Source: CAYPNF01 sp964411985 (lineage in GTDB: Bacteria > Verrucomicrobiota > Verrucomicrobiia > Limisphaerales > J093). From it: a DNA stretch of 62,861 nt. The stretch's first letter is position 1. Each line of letters opens with the position of its first letter. The stretch lies in contig CAYPNF010000049.1 in assembly GCA_964411985.1 (NCBI GenBank), positions 1-62,861 of the forward strand, written 5' to 3'. Below the pieces are notes generated by a model, which saw only the letters and a program-made list of their open reading frames with translations, was not told the origin of the DNA and did not search any database. The position numbers and the translations under genes were made by a program. Positions 16,117 to 24,833 of this stretch are shown in pieces.

Positions 16117-19100
16117 ATGAAACTTTCCGAGGCCGAAGCCATCTTTAACCAGGCCCTTGAACAGGCTGCCGGTGAACCACGGGCGAAGTTCCTGCAAAGT
16201 GCCTGCGGTCAGGACGATACACTGCGATCCAAAGTCGAGCGGCTGCTGCGGGCGCATGAAGAGGCCGGTGGCTTCCTTCCAACGAGAAATACCGACGCAT
16301 CGCCTCTTGCCGAAGGCCCAGGCACGCAGATCGGTAAGTTCAAGATCCTCGAGCAGATCGGAGAAGGCGGATTCGGAGTGGTTTACATGGCCGAGCAGAA
16401 GGAGCCCGTGCGCCGTCGCGTCGCCCTCAAGATCATCAAGCTCGGAATGGACACCAAACAGGTTGTGGCACGATTTGAGGCCGAACGCCAGGCGCTGGCC
16501 CTGATGGACCATCCCAACATCGCCAAAGTCCTCGACGGCGGCTGTACCGAACCTCCCGTTGTCGACTCAACCACTCCTCACTCGCCCTCCGTCACTCATT
16601 ACGGCCGTCCCTACTTCGTGATGGAACTCGTCAAGGGGCGTCCCATCACGAAGTTCTGTGACGAGGAGCGGCTTTCCACCCCCCAACGCCTGGAACTGTT
16701 CATCGCCGTCTGTCGGGCCATCCAGCACGCTCACCAGAAGGGCCTGGTGCACCGCGATGTCAAACCCTCCAACATCTTGGTGAGCTTCGTTGATGGAAAA
16801 CCGGTTCCCAAGATCATCGACTTTGGCATCGCCAAGGCCATGCAGCATGACCTCACGGACAAAACCGTGTTCACCCGTTTCCACCAGTTCATGGGTACCC
16901 CGGCCTACATGAGTCCGGAACAAGCGGGGACAGACAGCGCCGATATCGATACCCGCAGCGACATCTTTAGTCTCGGCGTCGTGTTGTACGAGTTACTCAC
17001 CGGCCAGACGCCGATGGAATCGCGCGAGCTTGCCAGCGCGGACTACGATGAAATCCGCCGTCAGATTCGGGAGGTGGAACCGATGCGCCCCTCGAACCGG
17101 ATTAGCACGCTCAGCGCCTCGGAACGGACTACGGTGGCCCAGAGCCGGAGCGTGGACCCCGGCAAGCTCAGCCGGTTGGTGAGCGGCGATCTGGATTGGA
17201 TCGTCCTCAAAGCGATGGACAAGGACCGCAACCGCCGCTACGAGACGGCCAACGAATTTGCGAAGGACCTCCAGCGCTACCTCGAGAACGAACCGGTGAC
17301 CGCCCGGAAGCCGAGCGTGGCTTACGTCTTCCAGAAGTTCGCACGCCGACACCGCGCAGTTTTGGCGACCGCCGCCTGCTTTGCGTTGCTGTTGACGGTC
17401 AGCGCCGGCGTCGCCGCCGCCCAGGCCATCAAGAACAAGTCCCTCTTCACGGCTGCGGAAGAGGCCAGGCTGAAGGCGATGAACGCCAAGCAGAGAGAAA
17501 GCGAACTTCGACGCATCGCCGAAACTGAACGCGATCGCAGCGAACGCCTCCTCTATACCGCCAACATGAACCTGGCAGGGCGCGCTTGGGACGCAGCCAA
17601 CGTGGGCCGCGCGGAGGAGCTCCTCCAAATGCACCGTCCCCAACCGAACCAGCGGGATCTGAGAAACTTCGAATGGTTTTACCTCGATGACCTGTGTCAC
17701 ACCGAGCTGCTCACATTGAAGGGGCACACGGATAGGGTGTGGAGAGCAGTCTTCAGCCCGGATGGGACACGACTGGCGTCAGTGAGCGACGATAAGACCG
17801 TCAAGGTCTGGGACGCCGCGACGGGCCAGGAGATACTCACGCTCCCAGGGCACGGCGACTGGATCTGGGACGTGGCCTTCAGCCCGGACGGAAACCAGTT
17901 GGCCTCGCCCAGCCTCGACTCAACCGTGAAGGTCTGGGACGCAACAAGCGGTCGGGAAATACTCACCTTGAAAGGAAATGTTGGACCGGTACGTGGCGTG
18001 GCCTTCAGCCCGGATGGGAAACGGCTAGCCTCGGCCGGCGAGCGGCAGCTGAAGCTGTGGGACCTGACGACGGGTCAAGAGGGGGTCGTGCTTAAAGGGA
18101 ATGACGGCGCGCGCGGCAGCTTGTCTTTCAGCCCGGACGGAAGACGGCTGGCGTCCACGACCTGGGAATCCACGGTGAAGATTTGGGACACGACCAGCGG
18201 TGAAGAGACACTCACTCTCAAGGGATCGATCAATAGAATCACATTCAGCCCGGATGGGACGCGGCTGGCGGCAGCCGACGACGATGGTGTGAGGGTGTGC
18301 GACAGCGCCAACGGCAACGAGATTTTCACTTTCAAAGGGCATACCGATACGGTGGTTGCGGTGGCGTATAGCCCGGATGGTAGGCTGGTGGCCTCGGCGG
18401 GTGAGGATCAGATCGCGCGCGTTTGGGACGCAGCAACGGGTCAGGAAATACGCGCTTGGAAGATGCACAGTGCCCCGATCGTGAGTATTGCCTTCAGCCC
18501 GGACGGGAAGCGATTAGCCTCAACGGGCGAAGACATGAGTATTAAGGTGTGGGACGCCGCCGCCAGGCAGGGACCCTTCACGTTGCAGGGGCATACGAAT
18601 GCGGTTACGGGCGTAGCGTTCAGCCCGGACGGGAAGCGGCTGGTTACCGGGAGTCGGGATCGGACGGTGAGAGTGTGGGACGCCACCAGCGGGCAGGAAC
18701 TGCTCGCTTTAAAGGGGCACACGAACTCCGTCCAGAGAGTAGCCTTCAGTCCGGACGGAAAACGTGTGGCGTCGGCCGACGGCGGACGTGGAAAGGAGAG
18801 CGAGGTGAAGGTGTGGGACGCCGCCACCGGTCAGGAGCTGTTGAGCTTAAAAGGGCACACCGACGCAATCGTTGCCTTAGACTTCAGCCCGGACGGCAAG
18901 CAGTTGGTCTCGGGCAGTTTCGATGAAACCCTTAGAGTGTGGGATGCCACGAACGGTCGTGAGATGCTCACGTTGAAAGGGCATGGCAGCTGGGTCAACG
19001 GCGTTGCGTTCAGTCCGGACGGAACACGGCTGGCCTCGGTCAGCGACGACAAGACGGTCAAGGTGTGGGATGCCGTGAGCGGCAAAGAATTGCTCACGTT

Positions 19101-19494
19101 ACTGGGACACACAGGCCCTGTCCGTGGCGTGGCATTCAGCCCGGACGGACAACAACTGGCGTCGGCAAGCTGGGATCGAACGATCAGGCTGTGGAATCCC
19201 ACCAACGGCCTGTTGAGGGTCACAATGAAAGACACCGGCAAGATTTCGAGCGTGGCCTTCAGTCCCGACGGAACAAGGCTGGCCTCGGCAGGCATCGACA
19301 AGACCGTGAAGCTGTGGGATACCACGAGCGGTCAGGAGACGTTCACCTTAAAGGGCCACGGTGATAACGTGTTCTGGGTCGCCTTTAGTCCCAACGGAAA
19401 ACGGCTGGCCACGGCAAGTTACGATCAGACCGTGAAGGTGTGGGACGCCCGGCCCCGCCCAGACGCAACCGTTCCGGAGGGGAAAACACGATGA
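16117..19494 (+). CDS. Membrane Ser/Thr protein kinase with 14 WD40 repeats, module 2
   Basis: About 1125 residues from MKLSEAEAIFNQAL at 16117, chosen because it aligns with the paralogues; the frame stays open to 15949 through the palindromic repeat, which is unlikely to be coding. Kinase motifs: IGEGGFGVVYMAEQ (about 81), VALKIIKLGMD, HRDVKPSNIL (about 210), KIIDFGIAK. TM helix about 413-438, then a linker nearly identical to modules 1 and 3. Fourteen WD40 blades (about 526-1115), some degenerate: blade 5 is shortened (SINRITFSPDG) and blade 13 starts RVTMKDTGKISS. The loop that carries REP sequence in module 1 is here only DSTTPHSPS. The C-terminus (PEGKTR) resembles that of module 3. Confidence 0.92.
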   Translation: MKLSEAEAIFNQALEQAAGEPRAKFLQSACGQDDTLRSKVERLLRAHEEAGGFLPTRNTDASPLAEGPGTQIGKFKILEQIGEGGFGVVYMAEQKEPVRRRVALKIIKLGMDTKQVVARFEAERQALALMDHPNIAKVLDGGCTEPPVVDSTTPHSPSVTHYGRPYFVMELVKGRPITKFCDEERLSTPQRLELFIAVCRAIQHAHQKGLVHRDVKPSNILVSFVDGKPVPKIIDFGIAKAMQHDLTDKTVFTRFHQFMGTPAYMSPEQAGTDSADIDTRSDIFSLGVVLYELLTGQTPMESRELASADYDEIRRQIREVEPMRPSNRISTLSASERTTVAQSRSVDPGKLSRLVSGDLDWIVLKAMDKDRNRRYETANEFAKDLQRYLENEPVTARKPSVAYVFQKFARRHRAVLATAACFALLLTVSAGVAAAQAIKNKSLFTAAEEARLKAMNAKQRESELRRIAETERDRSERLLYTANMNLAGRAWDAANVGRAEELLQMHRPQPNQRDLRNFEWFYLDDLCHTELLTLKGHTDRVWRAVFSPDGTRLASVSDDKTVKVWDAATGQEILTLPGHGDWIWDVAFSPDGNQLASPSLDSTVKVWDATSGREILTLKGNVGPVRGVAFSPDGKRLASAGERQLKLWDLTTGQEGVVLKGNDGARGSLSFSPDGRRLASTTWESTVKIWDTTSGEETLTLKGSINRITFSPDGTRLAAADDDGVRVCDSANGNEIFTFKGHTDTVVAVAYSPDGRLVASAGEDQIARVWDAATGQEIRAWKMHSAPIVSIAFSPDGKRLASTGEDMSIKVWDAAARQGPFTLQGHTNAVTGVAFSPDGKRLVTGSRDRTVRVWDATSGQELLALKGHTNSVQRVAFSPDGKRVASADGGRGKESEVKVWDAATGQELLSLKGHTDAIVALDFSPDGKQLVSGSFDETLRVWDATNGREMLTLKGHGSWVNGVAFSPDGTRLASVSDDKTVKVWDAVSGKELLTLLGHTGPVRGVAFSPDGQQLASASWDRTIRLWNPTNGLLRVTMKDTGKISSVAFSPDGTRLASAGIDKTVKLWDTTSGQETFTLKGHGDNVFWVAFSPNGKRLATASYDQTVKVWDARPRPDATVPEGKTR

Positions 19495-19555
19495 GCTTGA
19501 ATCGCACTGAACGCACCGTCACCACAAACAAAAGACAACAAAGAAAGCCAGCCCT

Positions 19556-20104
19556 ATGAAAAACCACATCCGCGTAGGTTCCATTCTGATAGCCCTGTCA
19601 GCGCTTGCGTTCCTCGCCATTCCCGGGGTCTCAAGCCACGCCGGCAAACCCACACCTGTACTCATCACCGTCTCGGGTGCCGTCCAAGGCAGCGGGACTG
19701 ATCCTGCGGCCATGGCCATTGCGTTTTCCGGGCTGGATCCTGCTTCCGGGCTGGGTCCTGTCAATGGTTCCTATATCGCAAACCCTGATCGTATTCTCCG
19801 TTTACTCGGCACAGGACGCACTGGCCGGACCCTGAGTTACTACTTCTGTGCCAACCAGAATCATTCAGGTTCTGTCAACCTCTGCAACAACATCGCGGAG
19901 CATGACCCTGGGGACTACAAGGAGTTGATCATCCGGGGTGGCATTCTGGCTGGCACAGGACAGCAATTGCTAGCCGTCTTTCCAGCCAACAGCTCCTGGG
20001 AAATATGGAGAAAGGCGCGAGTTGGTGATCCCCCTCAAGGAGTTAAAGAAACCTGGGGTCAGCTTACACAGCCTGTCACGTATCAGGAAACTCCTTTGAA
20101 GTGA
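19556..20104 (+). CDS. Small secreted protein of unknown function
   Basis: A 182-residue protein with a signal peptide (about 1-29: ILIALSALAFLAIPGVSS). The mature part is Gly/Ser/Pro-rich with two Cys in YYFCANQNHSGSVNLCNN that could form a disulfide. No known domain is recognised. It follows the module 2 kinase by 61 bp on the same strand and may be its co-transcribed extracellular partner, for example a ligand of the WD40 propellers; this is speculation from position. Confidence 0.6.
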   Translation: MKNHIRVGSILIALSALAFLAIPGVSSHAGKPTPVLITVSGAVQGSGTDPAAMAIAFSGLDPASGLGPVNGSYIANPDRILRLLGTGRTGRTLSYYFCANQNHSGSVNLCNNIAEHDPGDYKELIIRGGILAGTGQQLLAVFPANSSWEIWRKARVGDPPQGVKETWGQLTQPVTYQETPLK

Positions 20105-20371
20105 GACGTTTTCGGCATTTCGGTGCGAGGGCTCCTGACTAGAACGAGATTACCGCCGCGCGGTGGCGGAAGGGTTCCTGCAAGACACCTCGATGGGCCT
20201 TGTGAATCCGCTTCCGAAGAGCAACAATGGGCCACCCGATATTCACGCGCCCAGAAGCGTTGCCCGACGAAGTTCCTTCGCCGTCCAGCGTAGACACGGG
20301 CGATATGGATCACACTCTTGCAGATCTGCATTTGAGTCTACTTTCGTAAACTTTGAGCGGTTCACGAATTC

Positions 20372-20438
20372 GGAGACTCCTCGGGACTCCCGGAGCTGTC
20401 AGACTCTGGGAGTCCTCCAGCAGAGCTGGAGGATCTCC
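20372..20438 (+). promoter_or_regulatory. Predicted multibranch RNA structure in the leader of the third ECF sigma gene
   Basis: An outer helix GGAGA (20372-20376)/TCTCC (20434-20438) encloses two perfect hairpins. GGACTCCC (20384-20391)/GGGAGTCC (20408-20415) is an 8-bp stem, and CTCCAGC (20415-20421)/GCTGGAG (20425-20431) is a 7-bp stem with an AGA loop. It ends 50 bp before the GTG start at 20489. It could be a structured 5' leader, a terminator set or a dispersed repeat. The remainder of 20105-20488 shows no supported gene. Confidence 0.45.
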
Positions 20439-20488
20439 TATTGGATTAACGATTTGAATCCTTTCCTGCCCGATGGTACGTATCAGCC

Positions 20489-21067
20489 GTGAGCGACGTG
20501 ACCCGATTGCTCAATGCCGCCGAGCAAGGCGACCCGAAGGCTGCCGAGGAGTTACTCCCTTTGGTCTATGAGGAATTGAGAAAGCTGGCAGCCATCCGGA
20601 TGGCCCACGAGCCAGTGGGGCAGACACTTCAGGCGACGGCGTTGGTTCATGAGGCGTGGTTGCGCCTGGCGGGGCCTGTGGCCCAGGCTTGGAACAGCCG
20701 GTACCATTTCTTTGCGGCCGCCGCCGAGGCCATGCGCCGAATTCTGATTGATAACGCGCGCCGCAAGCAGCGTCCCAAACATGGTCGGGGGTGGCAACGC
20801 GTGGACCTGGACCAGGTGAATGTGGCGATCCAGACCGACGACGACACCTTGCTGCTCGTGAACGAGGCTTTGACGCGCTTGGAGCAGGAAGACCCCCAGA
20901 AGGCGCAACTGGTCAAGTTGCGGTACTTTGCTGGGATGACGATTCCCGAAGCGGGCCAGTCGTTGGGTCTCTCCGAATCGACCGCCAAACGCCTTTGGAC
21001 CTACTCTCGCGCTTTTCTTCTGCGAGAAATCAAGCGCCTTCAAGCTTCCGACGATAGCCCATCCTAG
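20489..21067 (+). CDS. ECF sigma factor (TIGR02999-type), module 3
   Basis: A 192-residue sigma factor beginning at a GTG codon (SDVTRLLNAAEQGDP); the start follows the paralogue alignment. Region 2 about 20-95 (LQATALVHEAWLRLA, HFFAAAAEAMRRILIDNAR), region 4 about 125-180 (KLRYFAGMTIPEAGQSLGLS, HTH ESTAKRLWTYSRAFL). A kinase gene follows after 122 bp, repeating the module 1 layout. The GTG start and the structured leader at 20372-20438 suggest tight translational control. Confidence 0.9.
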   Translation: MSDVTRLLNAAEQGDPKAAEELLPLVYEELRKLAAIRMAHEPVGQTLQATALVHEAWLRLAGPVAQAWNSRYHFFAAAAEAMRRILIDNARRKQRPKHGRGWQRVDLDQVNVAIQTDDDTLLLVNEALTRLEQEDPQKAQLVKLRYFAGMTIPEAGQSLGLSESTAKRLWTYSRAFLLREIKRLQASDDSPS

Positions 21068-21189
21068 AGGAACTTCCGTGGGACATCCTTGGGACGGAAG
21101 GCTTTCCGCAGCTCGCTCGATTATTCTGACCTGTTTTTTGCCCAAAACTCGCACTTAAGAATGAAGGCCGAGAAAGGACCTTTATCACG

Positions 21190-24100
21190 ATGAATAGAAC
21201 CATGGCTGAGAAGGTGTTTGAGGGCGCAATCCAACTTCCGACGCCACAGGAGCGAGCGGCCTATGTGGGCGGCGCCTGCGGCGAAGATCAGGCCTTGCGA
21301 CAACAGGTTGAATCCCTGATCCAGGCGCACGAGGAAGTGGGTGGGTTCATGCCTACCGACCCCGGCGAGGCGATGATCACCTTCCCTGACCGTCCTCTAT
21401 CGGAAAAGGAAGGGACCTGCATCGGACGATACAAACTTCTGCAAAAAATCGGTGAAGGAGGCATGGGGGTCATCTATATGGCTGAACAGACCGAGCCGGT
21501 CACCCGCAAGGTCGCCCTCAAGATCATCAAACTGGGCATGGATACCAAAAGTGTCATCGCCCGGTTCGAGGCGGAACGCCAGGCCCTGGCGATGATGGAC
21601 CACCCCAACATCGCCAAAGTCCTGGATGCCGGTTCCACCGACACCGGCCGGCCCTACTTTGTCATGGAACTGGTGAAAGGCGTGCCCATCAACGAGTACT
21701 GCGACAAGAATCACCTTCCCACCAAAGAGCGGCTGCACTTGTTCATGGCAGTGTGTCAAGCCATCCACCACGCCCACCAGAAAGGTGTGATCCATCGTGA
21801 TGTCAAACCGTCGAACATCCTGGTCACCCTGCATGACGGCAGACCCGTCCCGAAAGTGATCGATTTCGGCATCGCGAAGGCCACCAACCAGAAGCTCACA
21901 GAAAAGACCCTCTTTACCCACTTCGCCCAGATGATCGGCACACCGGCCTACATGAGTCCGGAACAGGCCGAGATGAGCGGATTGGATGTCGATACCCGCA
22001 CGGACGTGTACTCCTTGGGAGTGCTGCTCTACGAACTGCTTACGGGCACGACGCCGTTCCCCGAAAAGGAACTCCTGAGCAAAGGCTACGGCGAGATGCA
22101 GCGCATCATTACGGAACAGGAACCGGAGCGACCCTCCTTACGGGTCAGCACATTCGTGGGTGAACAGCAAACGATTGTCGCGAAGAACCGAAGCACCGAA
22201 AGGTTGACCCTGCAGCGGCAGATCCAAGGGGACTTGGACTGGATCGTCATGAAGGCGCTGGAGAAGGACCGCACCCGCCGCTACGACACGCCGAACAATC
22301 TAGCCGCTGACATTGAACGTCACCTCAACGACGAGCCTGTCCTGGCCGCGAAGCCGACATTCCAATATCAGTTGGGCAAGCTGTATTGTCGACACAAGAT
22401 GGCCCTGGCCACCGCCGCCTGCTTTGTCTTACTGCTGGCTGTGAGCGCCGGGGTCTCCGCCGCCCAGGCCATCAAAAATAAGTCCCTCTTCACCGCGGCG
22501 GAAGAGGCCCGGCTGAAAGAGATGAGCGCCAAGCAACGGGAAGCTGAACTTCGACGCATCGCCGAAACCGAACGCGATCGCGGCCAGAGCCTCCTCTACG
22601 CCGCCAATATGAACCTGGCGAAGCGGGATTGGGACGCGGCGTACTTGAGCCGACCGGTCGAACTCCTGGAGTTGCACCGGCCTCAACCGGGCCAACCGGA
22701 TTTGCGGAACTTCGAGTGGTTCTACTTGGATCGCCTTTGCCACAGCGATCTACTCACCTTGAAAGGCTACACCGACGGGTTCTGCAAGGTAGTGTTCAGC
22801 CCGGACGGGAAACGAATGGCGTCATCAAGCGAAGACACGACGGTGAAGGTGTTGGACGCCACGAGCGGTCAGGAGTTGCTCTCGTTGAAAGGGGGCGCCG
22901 GCCCAGCCTGGGGCGTGGCGTTTAGTCCGGACGGGAAGCGGTTGGCCTCGGGAAATTGGGATCAGCAGATCAAGATCTGGGACGCCGCGAGCGGTCAGGA
23001 GGCGTTCACGTTGAACGGGCATACCGACATTGTCTGGGGCGTGGTATTCAGTCCGGACGGAAACCGGCTGGCCTCGGCAAGCTCGGACAAAACGGTGAAG
23101 GTGTGGAACGCCACGAGTGGTCAGGAGTTGTTCATGCTGAAAGGGCACACCAGCGCCGTCAGCAGCGTGGCGTATAGTCCAGACGGTAAACGGCTCGCTT
23201 CGGCAAGCAGCGATAAGATGGTAAAGGTGTGGGATGCCATGAGCGGTCAGGAGTTGCTCACGTTGAAAGGGCATGCCGACAGCGTCAAATGCGTGGCGTT
23301 TAGTCCCGACGGAAGGAGGCTGGCCTCGGCTGCAGGGGAGGTATACACAGGCAAGCCCGGCGAGGTGAAGGTGTGGGATGCCACGAGCGGTCAGGAGATA
23401 CTCACGTTGAAAGGGCATGCCGAGGTAGTCTGGAGCGTGGTGTTTAGTCCGGACGGAAAGCGGCTGGCGTCTTCAAGCAGTGATCGGACGGTAAAGGTGT
23501 GGGACGCCGCAAATGGTCAGGAGCTGTTCACGCTGAAAGGGCACGACCGCGAAATCGGGGGCGTGGCGTTTAGCCCCGACGGGAAACGGTTGGCCTCGGC
23601 CAGCGCCGACTCCACCGTGAAGGTGTGGGACGCCATGATCGATCCGGAGAAGCTTATGCTGAAAGGGCACACTGGCGCAGTCCAGTGCGTGGTGTTTAGC
23701 CCGGATGGAAAACGGCTCGCGTCAGCAAGTTCGGATCAGACGGTGAAGGTGTGGGATACCCTAAGCGGTCGAGAGACGCTCACGTTGAAAGGGCACACGA
23801 ATAGGATCAACTCCATGGCGTTTAGCCCGGATGGAAGACGGCTCGCCTCGGCAGGCCGGGATCCGATGGTGAAAGTGTGGGACGCTACGAGCGGTCAGGA
23901 GGTGTTCACGCTGAAAGGGCACGACGGTGAGATCGACTGCGTGGTGTTTAGCCCGGACGGGCAACGGCTCGCTTCGGCAAGCTGGGACCAGACGGTGAAG
24001 GTGTGGGATGCCCTAAGCGGTCGAGAGACGCTCACGTTGAAAGGGCACACTGCTGCGGTCGGGGGCGTGGCGTTCAGTCCCGACGGCAAACGGCTGGCTT

Positions 24101-24558
24101 CGGCAAGCCGCGATAAGACGGTAAAGGTGTGGGATGCCACGAGCGGTCAGGAGACGCTCACGTTGAAAGGGCTCACCGACGGGGTCTTTTGCGTGGCGTT
24201 TAGCCCTGATGGAAGGAGGCTGGTCTCGGGGGGATTTGACACATTAAGGATGTGGGACACCGCTACAGGTCAGGAGACACTCACTTTGAGGGGGCATAAA
24301 CACTATACCTTGAGCGTGGTGTTCAGTCCGGACGGAAATCGGCTGGCTTCGGGAAGCTCCGACGGAACGGTGAAGCTGTGGGATGCCCGGAGCGGCCAGG
24401 AGGTGCTCTCATTAGGGGCGGACCCCTGCATGGTCAATTGCGTTGCATTCAGCCTGGATGGGAAACAACTTGCCTCGGTAGGCTGGGATCAGACCGTGAA
24501 GGTGTGGGACGCCACGCCACGCCAGCCAGCAAGCACTCGCGAGGCGAAAACGCGGTGA
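21190..24558 (+). CDS. Membrane Ser/Thr protein kinase with 14 WD40 repeats, module 3
   Basis: A 1122-residue kinase. The N-terminal helical part (1-80) precedes the kinase domain: IGEGGMGVIYMAEQ (about 86), VALKIIKLGMD, HRDVKPSNIL (about 200), KVIDFGIAK and GTPAYMSPEQA. TM helix about 403-428, then the conserved linker (KNKSLFTAAEEARLKEMSAK). Fourteen WD40 blades (about 517-1110) end in TREAKTR. Blade 5 carries a six-residue expansion (GEVYTGKPGEVKVWD) also found in blade 2 of module 1 and, in variant form, blade 9 of module 2. ATG at 21202 is an alternative start. The kinase lobe is more diverged from modules 1 and 2 than the linker is. Confidence 0.92.
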   Translation: MNRTMAEKVFEGAIQLPTPQERAAYVGGACGEDQALRQQVESLIQAHEEVGGFMPTDPGEAMITFPDRPLSEKEGTCIGRYKLLQKIGEGGMGVIYMAEQTEPVTRKVALKIIKLGMDTKSVIARFEAERQALAMMDHPNIAKVLDAGSTDTGRPYFVMELVKGVPINEYCDKNHLPTKERLHLFMAVCQAIHHAHQKGVIHRDVKPSNILVTLHDGRPVPKVIDFGIAKATNQKLTEKTLFTHFAQMIGTPAYMSPEQAEMSGLDVDTRTDVYSLGVLLYELLTGTTPFPEKELLSKGYGEMQRIITEQEPERPSLRVSTFVGEQQTIVAKNRSTERLTLQRQIQGDLDWIVMKALEKDRTRRYDTPNNLAADIERHLNDEPVLAAKPTFQYQLGKLYCRHKMALATAACFVLLLAVSAGVSAAQAIKNKSLFTAAEEARLKEMSAKQREAELRRIAETERDRGQSLLYAANMNLAKRDWDAAYLSRPVELLELHRPQPGQPDLRNFEWFYLDRLCHSDLLTLKGYTDGFCKVVFSPDGKRMASSSEDTTVKVLDATSGQELLSLKGGAGPAWGVAFSPDGKRLASGNWDQQIKIWDAASGQEAFTLNGHTDIVWGVVFSPDGNRLASASSDKTVKVWNATSGQELFMLKGHTSAVSSVAYSPDGKRLASASSDKMVKVWDAMSGQELLTLKGHADSVKCVAFSPDGRRLASAAGEVYTGKPGEVKVWDATSGQEILTLKGHAEVVWSVVFSPDGKRLASSSSDRTVKVWDAANGQELFTLKGHDREIGGVAFSPDGKRLASASADSTVKVWDAMIDPEKLMLKGHTGAVQCVVFSPDGKRLASASSDQTVKVWDTLSGRETLTLKGHTNRINSMAFSPDGRRLASAGRDPMVKVWDATSGQEVFTLKGHDGEIDCVVFSPDGQRLASASWDQTVKVWDALSGRETLTLKGHTAAVGGVAFSPDGKRLASASRDKTVKVWDATSGQETLTLKGLTDGVFCVAFSPDGRRLVSGGFDTLRMWDTATGQETLTLRGHKHYTLSVVFSPDGNRLASGSSDGTVKLWDARSGQEVLSLGADPCMVNCVAFSLDGKQLASVGWDQTVKVWDATPRQPASTREAKTR

Positions 24559-24656
24559 AGGTTCGAGCCCCCCTCGCGAGGCCCCTGCACCGAGTGCCAG
24601 CAGCTTGAGAGAGAAGCCAAAAAGGACAGACATTTCAGCTCCCCTCCGGTAACTGA

Positions 24657-24815
24657 CTACAGCGGGTCCGACAGTATCACAATCGCGGTCAAACTGTCGC
24701 CGAAGACTTCGGGTTTCTCGGTGAGTTGGATCACGCAAAAGAGGGGTACGGCGAAGGTGGGGATGCGGCCGGATGCACCTTGATTGGTTTGCAGGGAGCG
24801 GTTAGGTTCGTGCAT
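24657..24815 (-). CDS. Possible 52-residue ORF of unknown function
   Basis: A short frame (MHEPNRSLQTNQ... ending VILSDPL) on the minus strand between the module 3 kinase and the next gene. Its third codon positions are GC-rich as in real genes here, which is the only support. It may be a real small protein or the relic of a larger gene. No Shine-Dalgarno is obvious. The gap 24559-24833 holds nothing else recognisable. Confidence 0.25.
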   Translation of the reverse strand: MHEPNRSLQTNQGASGRIPTFAVPLFCVIQLTEKPEVFGDSLTAIVILSDPL

Positions 24816-24833
24816 GGAAACTGATCCAGGATT

